Below are positions 21,901 through 34,035 of a stretch of 64,000 nt of DNA, in pieces. The notes beneath the pieces are model-generated. The model worked only from the letters and a program-made list of their open reading frames with translations, searched no databases and was not told the DNA's origin. The translations under genes were made by a program, and so were the position numbers. Source of the DNA: Setophaga petechia (lineage: Eukaryota; Chordata; Aves; Passeriformes; Parulidae); the NCBI GenBank assembly GCA_024362935.1, contig JANCRA010000003.1, forward strand, positions 53,153,344 to 53,217,343, in the 5' to 3' direction. The stretch's first letter is position 1, and each line of letters begins with the position of its first letter.

Positions 21901-24900
21901 CCTGGCTAATGCAAGGCAACAAAATAAGAATATAGTCTGGGCACTAAGGAGAACATAATGTCAAAGCAAGTGGCACAGAATCATAATCACAGGGTTTGAA
22001 TACACTCTGCAAGACACTGAAAAGAGATTTGGTATTTCAGAGCACTCAGTACTGTTGGATAGTCATTTTAAGGTATCCTAAATAGCAATTAAAAATAAAC
22101 CTAATTAGAACACCACTTTTTTTCCCTTTGCTCTAAGTATCTTAATGTTTACACTCATAGTTTAGTAGTTCACTGAGTAAGTTTCAGAAGTTGCTGATAT
22201 GGAATATGAGTAAGGTGTTTTCTTGCTCCTCCTTAGCTCTAAGTGTTCTGGAGGCTCAAGAGAAAGTCATGCCACAATTCCAGCCAGCAGCTGTGCTGAA
22301 TGTCTGTGGGAGAGGAGAGCTCATTTGGCATATGTGTTGGTTTGCAGATGGCTCTATATCCCACTACAGAGAGTTCATGACTCATGCTTACCCTGAATTT
22401 TCTGAGAAGTCATTTAAAATCAAAATTCTGTTCTGTCAAAACTAAATTGTTCGAGGGAAAAGAAATACAAAGGATTTTATCAGTCTAATTCCCAATATTT
22501 CCAGGATTTCTTCTGCTCAAGTGGCTTGGCCTTTGTACCTTTGCAGTTTTAGTTTGGAGATACTTCAAGAACACAGAAGTAGCCACATTTTGATTCTGTT
22601 ATTCCTCTGCTTCAAGTTCAGTAACAACTTCTGGAAAGCTGCTCAGGATGGTGAAACCAACTACTTGGGACTCAACTGAAGCTTTTGAGCACAGGTTTTA
22701 GGCTGAGAGTACCAGCTGTGCAGAGAGGTTCATGTCCATCCTGACTGAGCTGGCAGAGAGGATTCCTTAGCCCTGATATTTATTTATCTCCCAGGCTGAG
22801 CTGCAGACCTGTGAGCACAGGGCACACCAGTGATGGTGATGGGTTCTGTGTTAGAGCCAGGGTCTGCTCCCACAGGGTTTTGTGCTCTCAGACTTAAACT
22901 TTTGGGTGACCCTGTTACATCACCTCTTATCTGGAGAAGAAAATCAAACCCTTCTTAATGATTACTGTCAGAAAGGTCTCTTTGGTGGATTTGTAATCAA
23001 TATTTTCTTCTAAAAATCTAAGGCTTATAAGAGTATGGACTGATCAATCACAGACATATTCTGAATTTTGTTTGGGAGTTTCTAAATGTAGCTAGGAGAT
23101 TTGGTCTGGAAGTTTTGGCCTAAGAACATGAACCAGTTAGTTTTAATTTTAACAGATAATAGTTTTAGAAAAGGAAAGATGACTCATAATTTAAATTTAG
23201 GGTTGCAGCTAGAGGTTTTAGAAAACAGCTACATGGCTTTTCCAGCTGATTGAGATTGTGTATTTAACAATATGATCTAGATCTCAGCATTAAATATTTA
23301 CAGCAGTAAGCAATGCATGCAAGTGTTTGAATTATTCAACACACTTGAAAACTTTTGGAACAGGTCGAAAGTGATACTAAGAGAAATCAGGTATTTTTCT
23401 CATATTTGACAGATAGTTTTCTCAGATATTTGACTCCCTAGACATCTCTGATGTGAAAACCTCTCCTATTAAGCTGTGAGTGTAGTGATCAAAGCTTCTA
23501 AGTTCCATGCAGTCAAGCTCAGGACAGCAGTAGTTACTCCTACATTACACAAAGTTTAGAAGGAGCAGCAGTGATGAAACCCCAACTATTGAAATAACCA
23601 ATGAGTGCTCTGACAAGTCACTGTAACAGCTTACCCACATTTTTATTGCAGAACAACACCCAACTGGTGTGCTTTCATGGCAGAGAAAAATATCTTAAAA
23701 TGTCTTAGGAATTCAAGCCCAAGTTAATATTCCTTAGTTCCCCTGTGGTATGTGAGTTAACACTGCAGGTTGTGTGATTTTAATATTGGTTAATATTTCA
23801 TTTCAAAACTTAGGCAAGTCTTCATTTCTTACCTTTTTAGAAATTTTCTATTAAAATTACAAATGTCATCGTAGAGAGAATGAATTCATAATATAAATAT
23901 GTAATCACAATGAATTTGATTTCTGTATAAAAACACATTAGAGTTTCACTGTCATCCTCTCTAATAACAACCTGGACCAACATCATAATATCTTCTTTTT
24001 AAAATGTGCATTTAAACAAACTGGGTCAAGTACATTATGGCTTATTCATAAGCAGCTTAGACTGTTCAGCAAGTAGAGGGAAAATGTTAAACTCTTTGGA
24101 AGAAACTATAAATTTAAGATTCTTTATAAATTTATAAATTTACAAGTTTAAGGTAAATTAATTCTGTTACATTAAGAAATATTAAATTCCAGGTAATTCG
24201 GCCTTTTAAGGATACAGAGAAGATGTTGATTTAACATCTGCTAAGTTCCAGTGTGGTTGCTACCATTTCATAGCTTTTTTCAGCACAAAAAAGTAAATAT
24301 AAATGCTTACCCTGATTCTGAAAATGTTGAGCTAATTAATGTAGCTGTGTTTTATACAGATGGCAGCCTTAATATGAAAAACCTTTATGGTAAACCTACA
24401 GAAACAGTGCCTGGAGCAACTGGATCATTAAAAAAAGTATTTGTTAAGCATTACTCAGTCTTGGTTCTGAATTAATAAATAAGGGATTAAGGAGTAGTTA
24501 TGTGAGACTTTAAGTATAGAGTGATAAAACAAACTCCTGCATTTCTATGGTGTATATTTTATCCTAACTAGATGCAATTTACTTAAATAAGGCAATTTAA
24601 TCAGTATTTAGTAAATTTGTCATTTGATATTGTAGAATCTTTCATCATATTTCACTTTAATCAAGAAAGGTAACACCTGTGGTTTATTCACAAAAGCTCC
24701 TTTTGTTCCATGAACACCCGCAGGCCATGAAGCAATTACATTTGTTGCTTGTACCAGAGTGGGAGGCACTTAAATAGACCTTAGTAGGGATAGATGAGAA
24801 CTTGCAGACTTTTATTCTTTTGTCCAGCACTGAGATTAGTTCTTATCATAGCTCAAGAAGGAAGCCTCTGAACTGAAAAGATGGGAATTGTTTAAAGTTC

Positions 24901-27900
24901 TTCTTAAGTTGGAAACTTTGATATTGCTGGAGGTGATGGGAATACCTGTGACCTTACAAAAGTTCAAACATCTACTCCCAGCTGATTGTATGTGCTGATG
25001 TTTTTGGAGATTGCAAGACATTCATGTTTATAAGTGCCCTAAAATCACTAGCAAAAGCTCTCTCAAAACAAAAACCCTAAATCACAGTAGCCTGTTTTCA
25101 GTTAGTTTGGTTTGGTGGTATTTTTGAGGCAGATAATTTAGTTCTGTTAGCTTTATTTGCAATACATTAGTTTTCTAATATGTCAGTTAATGCAGCACAG
25201 GGTTCTTATCTCTTGGGTTTGAAGAAAATTGAATAATCAAAGAAAAAAAGTTTTGCATCATGTAAAGAGACCAAAAGCATATAATTATTTGATGATTCCC
25301 TCCCTTTAAGTAAATTAATGTTTTATGCTGGTGAGTATGCATCAAACACCTGCCCTGTATTTCAATTCTGCCACTTTAACTGCACCACTGAGTAAACTCC
25401 AACAGCTCTGTAAATTTTGCCAGTTTATCTCAGTGAAAGATGTTTATTTGGGATGAAAAAGAATGAACTACTGCCTCCAGCTCAGTTGTTCCCAGGGATA
25501 GTCTTGTTCTTCTGGTCTAGAGCCTGGGGAGGGAGCAGAGGGGTGTCTGATGGTGCCTTTCATTGGCCCACTTTGAAGCAGCCCTGCAGATAACCGGTTC
25601 TGCCTGAGAACAAGGGAGGTAAATCCTGGGATAATCTGCACAGAGCAGGGGCACAGGGGCTGCTGAGGCACAGGGAGGTGCCTGCAGACAGTCAGAGACA
25701 GCATTTCACAGCAGCCTGCACTGCTCAGGAGCTGCTGCTTCTGCAGTCCCACTCATTCTGTGAAAATTCAGCTGCTGGCTGTGTGAGACTTTCCCATCTT
25801 TAGTTCTGGCCTGTGTGTAGGCAGTTCAGAGATGCTGCCCAGCCCAGGGCAGTGCTTTTACCCCTCATCAGTGGGGTTTGCAGTCACTCTCCCTCTGTGT
25901 AGTGGGAGCTGTGATTTCAGTGGCACTTCTTGGATGCAGTTATATTTCTCTAAGAGGTCCACTGCCTGTAGATTCCAAAATGCAACCCTGTGAGCTGTCA
26001 CACAGGTGGCTTTCCCTGTGCCTTGGGGTTTTTGACAGCAGCAGCACATTGCTGTGCAGTTAATGCATTCTTACTAAAAATTCATGTTTTTAACAGCCAA
26101 TTTTTTTTTTTTGTTTGGTGAATATTATTCCCAGCTAGTGTGCTTGCAGAGCTTTGCAGTGTTTCAGATTGGGTCCTGGCCTCTGATATTCCAAGTGAAC
26201 TATTCCCTGTGAGCAATTCCACTGAGATCAGTGAGGTGGTGCAGACATGACTTGGTGCACAGAAGAGGATTCTGGCACTGGTATTTATTTCAAAGGGGTT
26301 TACACTACTTTTGGGTTTTGGTTTTTTTTCCTTTAATTAATGATTATGGCCTGTCACTGGTATTTAGTTTTACATTTTCCTGTAATTTTTGTGATTTTTC
26401 TTGTGAAGTGCCAAGCTGATGGACAGACACTCTACAAAGGTGCATTATCCCTAGATGAATTACACATTGTGACAATACTCTTAATGCCAAATTCAGAGGT
26501 GTGGGGCCAAGTCATACCTTCCAGGGAGAACTGCAAAAATTACCTTAAGTGGTGAATTTCAGGATGTAGGAAGACACTTTACTGTAAATATTCTACCTGG
26601 AATGCAAAATGTGAACATCTTGACTAGACAAATAATTATTCCTAGTACTGGAAATAGTTTTATACCATTACAGGCAAAAGCAATTGATTTTATTTTTTTG
26701 TAATTTTGGAGCTTGGTGGAAATATGGGGAGTGTTTTAGAAAGCTTTTGGATATACTTGAGTCACGTGTGGTTCTTTATTTTACACAGTGAAAGATGAGC
26801 ATCACATTCTGCCTGTGAACTGGGAGAAGTGAGAAAGCACAGGAACCACAACAGCACAGGGGAGGCTGGCAGGGAAACAGGAGCACATTGCAAGAAGTGA
26901 TGGCTTTGCAGCAGCATGAAGTGTTAGCATGGCTTTTCTTAGTAATTCCAGCTTGTCCTGTTTGTGTGTTTGCTGAGGGAGTCTGTCACAGTGGCAGCAG
27001 TTTGGTGGCTGACTGGTTATTCCAGTATGTGTGGGGCAGGGCAGTTTGCACCAGGAAGGTCAGGTGCTGCCTTGTTCTGTTATTTGCACATGGGAAACAA
27101 ACTCCTGTGTGAGTGTGGACACAGGGAGTGCTTTGAGTGGGTCCACTGAACTGAGTTACCACAAACATCCAACTACCCTGCTGGACATCCTAAACAGGCT
27201 GTGCTCCATGGCATCTTTGAGGAAAGCAGCAGTGACAGCGCATGCTCAAACAGGGACCTATCAAAAACACAAGATGCATGTTCTACACAGGTTGTTTGAC
27301 TCCATGTAGAAGCTTTTGAAATTGTATAAATTGACTTCTGGTTGGTTTTTTTTGTTTGCAAAGCTTCTTGGGCAGGAGGAGGGCCAAAATCATGTAGCTG
27401 GAACCAGCTGGCTTTCCCAGAGGACACCCTTTGGTGCATGTGCCAGGAATCTGATCAGTGTACCAAGCAACAGAGGTGACAGACAAGCTGAACAGGGAAT
27501 TCCTGTCTGGAAGGACTGGGAGAACAAGCTTGGCTCAAGTAGTGGAACAGTTAAAAACAAAGGAGGTGGCATTCCTTTATACCTGTGGCAAGAGATGGTA
27601 CCAGTGGGTTTCAGAAGGGCATAGACATTGCTGGGCACCTTCTAAAATGCTGAGGGCAGGCTTTGTGCCCTCTGACACACCTCCAGCACCTTTCCTGGTG
27701 CCACAGAAGCACAGGGCTGCTTGGGAGGGATGGCCAGGCTCACAGATGCTTTCTGCAGTGTTTCATGCTGCCCAGGTGACCTGTTGTGTCTCAGTCCACA
27801 GCTGGCACGTTGGCCACGGCTCAGCAGAGGGGCTCTGGCAGCAGTGTGCCAGCCTGGGATGCTGCTCTGGGGACAGCATGGCTAAACAAGAGCCTCACAT

Positions 27901-30900
27901 GAAAGCCCAGGTTCCCAAGGAGTGCTACCTGGCCAGATACCTACAAGGATCACCTGCAGTTTGCTCCAGTGGGGGACTTGCATTTCTTTTTAGTGGTTTA
28001 CAACCTGCCTTTACTCTAGAGTGGTATTTCACTTTGTGCAATCTGGTACCCATGAACTGACTCTTATGTAGACTATTGAGCTTACAGTGCATGGCTCAAT
28101 CCTAAAACATTCATGCTACTTGTACTTTGAGTTTCACTTGAAATTGTTTATTTATTTAGTTCATTTCCATATGTTTTTCCTCTGAATTGTGGTCATAGTA
28201 ATGTTTCAAGTAGATACTTCATAGTAATGTTTCAAGTGGATACTTGGTTTTGGAAAAATAAATGTTTAAAGTCCATATTAAATATTCTCTAGATTGAGAA
28301 TATGTTGCTTCATTTAAATTTTCAGCCTGGTTTAAAATTTAGAAACAAGACCCAATTAGAAATGTAATTATTAAATATTTTATTTGGTAACTTGAAAGAG
28401 GTTATTTGTATCTGAAACATTTTTAAGACAACATTACAAAATAGTATTGTGTGTTCCAAGTAGATATCTTAGCTTAAGACTTGCAGGAGCAACTTTTTCA
28501 CATATGAAAGCTTCATACTCTCATTTAGGTGACTATTACAGCTATGTTGCTATTTCTCATTTTGTCATTGAGTCAGCCAGTGAATGCCATGAATCTGTGG
28601 TATGTAATATAGTTAATGCATAATATATATGGGCAATGAAAGGTCTTTGTCATATAGTATAAGGTCACCATCATTAATTTTCAAATTATAAAAAGGGATT
28701 TGCTGTTTTGTGATCATCATTATTGCAATATAATGTGTTGTGGATTCTGCCTGCACATAGAATGAACTGTGATCTTAATTAGAACTTTGACAAGCCTACT
28801 CCGATAAAATGATGAGATTATTCGTAATTGATGTCACAATCAATTACCAGTTAGTTCATCATGAATCTACTAACAGGTCTAGCCTTGGTGCTGGCCCCAG
28901 GATGTTGATGAGTGTGTGGCTGCCCTGTTCATGCTGTTACTGCGACAGGAGGGCAGATTTTCAGTCAACATCCTAATGACCTCTTTTGAAGTCTATTAAA
29001 TTAATGACCCTGTCACATTGGTCTAACCTCTTGCATCTTCATTTTGGGTTTTTTGTTGCAAACCATTGGTTTTTGAGCACATGATAGAACAGATACTTTG
29101 GAGCACTCCTTCTCATCCCTCTAAATCTGGCAGTGGGTCTTATAGACTCAATAAAATTTAGTTCATTACACAGTTATGAAATACAGAGCACAGAAATCAG
29201 GAAAAACACTGCAAGGCAAACCGTGCTTAACACCATTCTGTTCTGGTTTCTTTTTACATTTCAATCTTGCTTTATAGGTGCCTAAAGGACATGTCTGGTT
29301 AGAAGGTGATAATCTCAGGAATTCTACAGATTCCAGGTGCTATGGACCTGTTCCTTATGGGCTGATAAGAGGACGCATTTGTCTTAAGGTATGTGAATTT
29401 CTACTATCTAAAAATAGTTGCATGAATACATTTTTAATGAGTGGGTGTTAGGTACTGAGACTTGCCTCCCCAGCTGCCTGGCCACAGCAAATGTAAAGGA
29501 AAGCATGAACACTCCACCACCACCTGCTGTAAAAGGATAAATCAACAGTGACGGGGTTTTTGGAGGGAGGACTTTGGAGCAGCACTGAGCAGCTTTCACT
29601 GCTATGAAAATGGAATGAATTGCTTTGCAAGCAAATCCAAACATGATAAAACCACAAATGTACACACATACGCCCTACTGCACAGATGTACATTTCATCC
29701 TTACTTTGATTCTCTCTGCAAAATGATTTTTCACTGTTGTAGCTCTGTGGTCCAAAACACAAAATGGAGGAAAAGATTCTCTTTCCAGGACTTGCACATG
29801 TAGCCTGGCCTTGCTTCTTTTTAAACTGAAAAAATGCTTTCAATGAATATTGTACTGTATAAACCATCACGGTTTTTTCTCCTTTTGGTTCAACAATTCT
29901 ACAACTTTATTTCACACTGAATTATTTTTTGATATTATCTGCATTGCGAATTTACTCATTTACCAAAAAGAAGAAATATAACACAATTTCCTCTCCATAA
30001 AATGTTTAATCTAAGAAATAGGGGAGTGTGTATTACACACTTATGCACCTGCTTTTGGAAAGCTGGATTTAAAGTTGTGCATTCAGAACAACAAAAAATG
30101 TTTTCTCCATATACTGTAACACATCCACAAACCCATAATTTAGCACACCTGTATTACACAGGGAGGATTAGATCTTTCCAATTAGCAAAGCCTTATATCC
30201 TTAATTTACAGTATTTATGAACACAATTTGGGACTTTTCTAAAAAACCCCTTGGAGCTATTGAGCACAATCAGTAATTGCTTTCTAAACCCCAGACAACA
30301 GGGCCCCCTCAGCCCTACTGGCAAATTTGGGGTGACCTCTGTTCCTCCTCCTGAGTTCTTCTCTGGTGTTTACTCAGGGCTCTACCCCTTCTCCTGCTGT
30401 CTGCCTTGCCCTGGACACCAGAGGGGAAAAGGCTGGTTCCCAACAGGGCTATTTGTATGACCCAAGTTTTAGCTTGAATTATTGACTGCTAAGAGACAAA
30501 GGATGCTAATCTGCTGACACTCCTCTAATGAGAATGTGGCAGTAATTATGCAACTGAAAAAAGCGTTTCTCCAAGCTGGTGCACAGGTATATTTACTGCT
30601 TTAATGTGAGCAAATACTGGATATATCAAGAACCTGTGTGTATGGACAGCCAGAATTAGTCACAGTATCTCTCCACAGCAATACATTTTGTGTCCAGCTT
30701 GTGCCCTGACAAGGAAGGTGTTTGAAAGACCTTAATGAAGTGACTGACAGGGCTGAACCCTAAGTAAACTCTGTACAATGAATAGAACTCACAGATAATT
30801 CATATTGAAGCACTACTTTAGGAGTCCTGAACATTTTCTGTTAAAAAAAAAAAATTATGCAATCACTTGATACTTAATCAAAATAATTTAACCAGATTTC

Positions 30901-33900
30901 ACAGGCAGTTGTTTAATGACAGTGGCATAGAGTAATGATTATTCAACTTTTTGTGAGATTTAAGTATATGGTGCCTAACAAAAGCAAAAATGAATTTGTT
31001 TTTCAAATGAGTGTTTCTAATTGGGTTGTTTCTGATACCTCACATGAGCACAGAGTGATGTTGCTCCTGTGTGCTGCTGCTGCACACTGCAGTGCAGGGC
31101 AGCAGGTACAGCTTGCACAGGGCTGGCTGGCCACTGGCCACTGGCCAGGAAATGTGAGTGCTTTCAGTGGAGCCTGCTGCAGCTTTGGCTTCTCTTCCAT
31201 CCAACAGTTTCTACTGCCTTCAGAATGGAAGTTTTTGTGTCTTTGTCTTACAGTGGATTTTGGAGGAGCAGATGTAACAGCACCTTTCAGTGCTAAGTTA
31301 CTTTTTTTAGGAATAGATACAAAAAAACCCAAATATAATTTGGAAGTCAGGGATTTCCACAGAAGAAAGTGAGCTTAGCCAGCCTAGCTGGCTGCATTTG
31401 TTTAGCCAACCTGTTCTTGGCAAAACTGAATGTTTATCTGAAGTTTAGACCAAGGGTTCTCAGTCAGTGTTGGTGCAGCAGTTTTTAACCCTTACAGAAA
31501 TACCAACACCTGATTCTTGTCCTGCCACTGCAAACACAAGGTCATGCCATAAAGGGCTGCTGAAATCAAAGCAGCTGCAAATTCAGGAAAAGCACTGGGA
31601 ATCCCACTTAGACTGAACTCATGCTTCATGCTGTCCTAGGTAGGATATCCTGTGCATTCCCTGGATTTAGGCTCCATGTCACAACTAGACCTGTGGTGTA
31701 TCTTCAAAAGAGCTAGTTAGCCCCATTTATGCCCCGTCCATCAGATCAAATCTATCTATGTAGGCCAAAGCAGAGAGGGCAAAGAGCTGCTAATTGGAAG
31801 AGCCAGTCTGAATGAGCAAGTCACAGTCAACTTCTGTCAGAACTTTAAAGACAGAGTGGCATGTCTTTGTTTCACAGAGGAGAGCTTTCCATCTCTTTCC
31901 AAGCACCAGTATTGTTTCTCAGGTTCTCCCTGCATGCAGACTAGATAAAACATCATTTTCATTCTAACTCTACCACTAAGATTACTATGACAAATTTCAA
32001 ACTACACTGTCAAAGCAGCCTTTAAAGCTAATTTGATTACTTTCACTGAAAGAAAGTCAAGTTGCAATAGGTGTGATTTGAGTTGCCTGAAATGAGATTT
32101 GTGCTGGAGTGAACAGACTAAAAAACTACCTTCTCCAGGCCTTTACTGAGATCAACTTAGATTTGTTATATGGGATATTTTTCTTTCCTTTTACTTCTGC
32201 TCGCCTTCAGGGCCAAACAAAGACTTGACACCCAGCCTGCAGCCAGCACAGGCCCTCTGGACAGCTTTGAATTCTACAGCTTTGCTGCTAACCAAGATCA
32301 AAATACCCTTCTGTTGTTGGCTTGTATCTGTATTTTTGTGAGGAACTTAAAATAGCTCACTGATCAGCACAGAGACAAGACATCACCTCTGTGGTTCTGT
32401 GTCACAGCTGTTCCTCCTGCTCCTCCCTGACTGCACATGCCAGAGCCACAGGAATTGTCTGAGATCTTGCACAAGAGCCTTTTCCTGATGCACAGCACTT
32501 GAGGTCCTGAGCATGATTCTCCTTTTGCCTGCCTGGTGGGGCACAGGGCTGCCAGGGGCTGCCAGGAGCCTGCAGAGGACACAGCCCCAGCCAGGAGAGA
32601 GCTGCTGCTGCTGCTGCTGCTGCTCCTGCCAGGCCTGTCCTGAGCTGCCTCAGCCTCTCCTGGCACAGCCTTTGGTGCTGGGGACACATCACAGGGGTAG
32701 GAATAACTGAGCCTTTGCCTGTGCTTCCTCTTTTAAATGAGACAATTACTCTTTCACTCCACACAGGGAGCAGCAAAGGCTCCTTCTTCTGTGCTCTGGC
32801 TGCTCCATGAACTCAGGATTGCTCTTAGGTTGCTGTTCTTATACCTTAAGATCAAATTCTAAGTAAAAGTAAGTGAGATAACCAAAGTACTGACAGATGC
32901 TTTGGCAACAAGGTAGCAGCCCACCTTTCACTGCTTCATCTTGGGCAAGGGCTGTGCAATTTTTATGGGCCTAGAGCCACAGAGGGCATTGATTGTTCAG
33001 CCTCATCTTTCCCTTCTTCCTGCTGAGCCCCTTGTGCCATCTTTGAAAGAGACACAGACATTCAAGGGAGACAAAGGACAATAAGTAAATGAATGTCCTT
33101 GCTTTCCTATTGCCTTTTTTTTTTTTGCATCCAAGACCATCCTACATGTAATTAATGACTGTGCAGAGCAAAGAACTCCTGGGAGCATTCTGTACATGAA
33201 CAGCTCCACAGGTAATTTCTGGAGAGAAGATTTGTTTATTGGCCAGCTTCACTCTCTGACACCTGTACTTGGTGATGAGTTGTGCTCTTTTGGAAATAAC
33301 TGTCCCTTCTCAGAGGAGCTTCATCCAGAGCCTGGGTGGTGGCAGGCACTTCCACCCCTTCATTCCTGTTTAAGTTTACCTGTAGCCAACAGATGTTTTT
33401 TTTTTTTTTCCAAGGTTTGGTATTTCCAGTTCAAAGGCCCATCTTGAGGATACTAATAAAATAAAAATACACCTCATCACAGAGAGGTCCATGTGCTTGG
33501 TACTTTTTTTCTCCTAGATGGACCAAAATACACATACCTGGTCTTTAAAGTCATGAAGAGCTTTACAAGCTAGAAAACAACAGAATGCTCTTTAGGAACA
33601 TATTTATTTCCAAGGGTGAAAAAGCAATGGAATTCATGAGGCTCTCCATAGCAAAGCATATCTCCTGTATAAATTGTAAAATTCACACTATGGAACAATT
33701 CCCTGTAATACACAGGATTTATTATTCCTAGTAAGAGAAGCACATCAGTGAGCAAAGTTCTTTACCAAAAAGAGAAAAAATGATGATGTTTATGAAACAG
33801 TTCCAATAACAAATGAAAACACTGAACTTTGGATTGTGATTGAATCTCTTGTAACTGTTCTTTATTTTACAGATATGGCCTCTGAATGACTTTGGATTTC

Positions 33901-33941
33901 TGCGTGCAAGCCCCAATGGCCACAGATTTCTTGATGATTAA
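15855..33941 (+). CDS. IMMP1L: IMMP1L, mitochondrial inner membrane peptidase subunit 1 (gene span of coding region)
   Basis: IMMP1L is a catalytic subunit of the inner membrane peptidase, a type I signal peptidase relative that removes sorting signals from proteins of the intermembrane space. Five coding exons (15855-15959, 16732-16820, 17394-17520, 29278-29388, 33873-33941) join with compatible phases (0, 2, 0, 0) to 166 codons and TAA, the human length. Residues 36-43 are the serine box (CSGPSMEP) with catalytic Ser40. KRVIGLEGD at 83-91 carries the general base Lys83. [11 protein letters not shown] and YGLIRGRI match later signal-peptidase boxes. The N-terminus includes a modestly hydrophobic stretch (about 13-35) suited to the inner membrane. 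All key residues are intact, so the gene appears functional. It is divergent from ELP4 and convergent with DNAJC24. Introns occupy most of the span. Confidence 0.96.
15960..16731 (+). other. IMMP1L: IMMP1L intron 2
   Basis: This 0.77-kb intron has donor GTAATC and acceptor TTTTCATTTGCAG. It contains a four-unit AAAT microsatellite at 16088-16105 and otherwise nothing recognisable. Confidence 0.85.
16732..16820 (+). CDS. IMMP1L: IMMP1L exon 3 (residues 36-65, catalytic serine)
   Basis: The exon starts with TGC TCT GGA and encodes [11 protein letters not shown], which contains the catalytic Ser40, then [18 protein letters not shown]. It ends with two bases of a Lys codon at 16820, and the donor GTACGC follows. 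The human counterpart reads NSDIVFAENLSRHFYGIQ. The frame continues through the donor to 16920, but that tail has no family similarity and is intronic. Confidence 0.94.
16821..17393 (+). other. IMMP1L: IMMP1L intron 3
   Basis: A short intron of 573 bp with a pyrimidine-rich acceptor (TTTTTTCCCTCTCAG). No other feature is seen. Confidence 0.9.
17394..17520 (+). CDS. IMMP1L: IMMP1L exon 4 (residues 66-107, catalytic lysine)
   Basis: One base completes Lys65, then 42 codons begin [18 protein letters not shown], followed by RVIGLEGD. Lys83 in NICKRVIG aligns with the catalytic lysine of type I signal peptidases. The exon closes with SHSY at 17520 and a consensus donor GTAAGTATT. Confidence 0.95.
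21054..21253. repeat. 100-bp tandem duplication
   Basis: Two adjacent copies begin TGTGGTATGAACCCAGAAGT at 21054 and 21154. By eye they differ at four positions, so the duplication is young relative to the intron. Confidence 0.92.
28193..28244. repeat. 26-bp tandem duplication
   Basis: Two head-to-tail copies begin TCATAGTAATGTTTCAAGT and differ by one base (AGTAGATACT against AGTGGATACT). Confidence 0.9.
28680..29000. promoter_or_regulatory. Candidate conserved non-coding element C with paired homeodomain-like site
   Basis: This is repeat-free sequence 0.3-0.6 kb before exon 5. At 28825-28846, TAATTGAT and its exact inverse ATCAATTA are separated by six bases (GTCACA), an arrangement suited to a homeodomain dimer. 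Nearby are CTTAATTAGAA and further AT-rich cores. Conservation and function are inferred. Confidence 0.35.
29278..29388 (+). CDS. IMMP1L: IMMP1L exon 5 (residues 108-144)
   Basis: Thirty-seven whole codons begin [20 protein letters not shown] and end [11 protein letters not shown]. The human equivalent is [20 protein letters not shown]. The GDN and DSR portions belong to the conserved signal-peptidase core. The acceptor is TTTATAG and the donor is GTATGTG. Confidence 0.95.
29389..33872 (+). other. IMMP1L: IMMP1L intron 5 (4.5 kb)
   Basis: The donor is GTATGTG and the acceptor TTTATTTTACAG. The intron includes an eight-unit GCT microsatellite at 32601 within a GC-richer patch (32360-32800). 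No other exon or mobile element is recognised. Confidence 0.8.
32601..32624. repeat. (GCT)8 microsatellite
   Basis: Eight uninterrupted GCT trinucleotides lie in IMMP1L intron 5. Confidence 0.95.
33873..33941 (+). CDS. IMMP1L: IMMP1L exon 6 coding part (residues 145-166 and stop)
   Basis: Twenty-two codons, [20 protein letters not shown] then DD, and a TAA at 33939. Human ends with SPNGHRFSDD, so the C-terminus is the same length. The acceptor is a pyrimidine-rich tract ending in ACAG. Confidence 0.95.
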   Translation: MWPLNDFGFLRASPNGHRFLDD

Positions 33942-34035
33942 AAGACTTATGTACTATTGACAGTTTTCATAGTATTTTCTACTAAGATGAATGGAACTAT
34001 TTTTGCTTAGAATAAACACAATTATTACTTGACAA
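33942..34035 (+). terminator. IMMP1L: IMMP1L 3' UTR and polyadenylation signal
   Basis: A canonical AATAAA lies at 34011-34016, 70 bases after the stop codon. Cleavage would be expected about 10-30 bases later, which gives a very short 3' UTR. The end coordinate is an estimate. Confidence 0.75.

Larger units (their letters stand above)
17521..29277 (+). other. IMMP1L: IMMP1L intron 4 (11.8 kb)
   Basis: The intron lies between a consensus donor and the acceptor TTGCTTTATAG. It holds a 100-bp tandem duplication (21054), a 26-bp duplication (28193) and a candidate regulatory element (28680). The GC-richer part 27300-28060 contains a 200-codon open frame without any recognisable domain. No other exon is supported. 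Confidence 0.75.
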
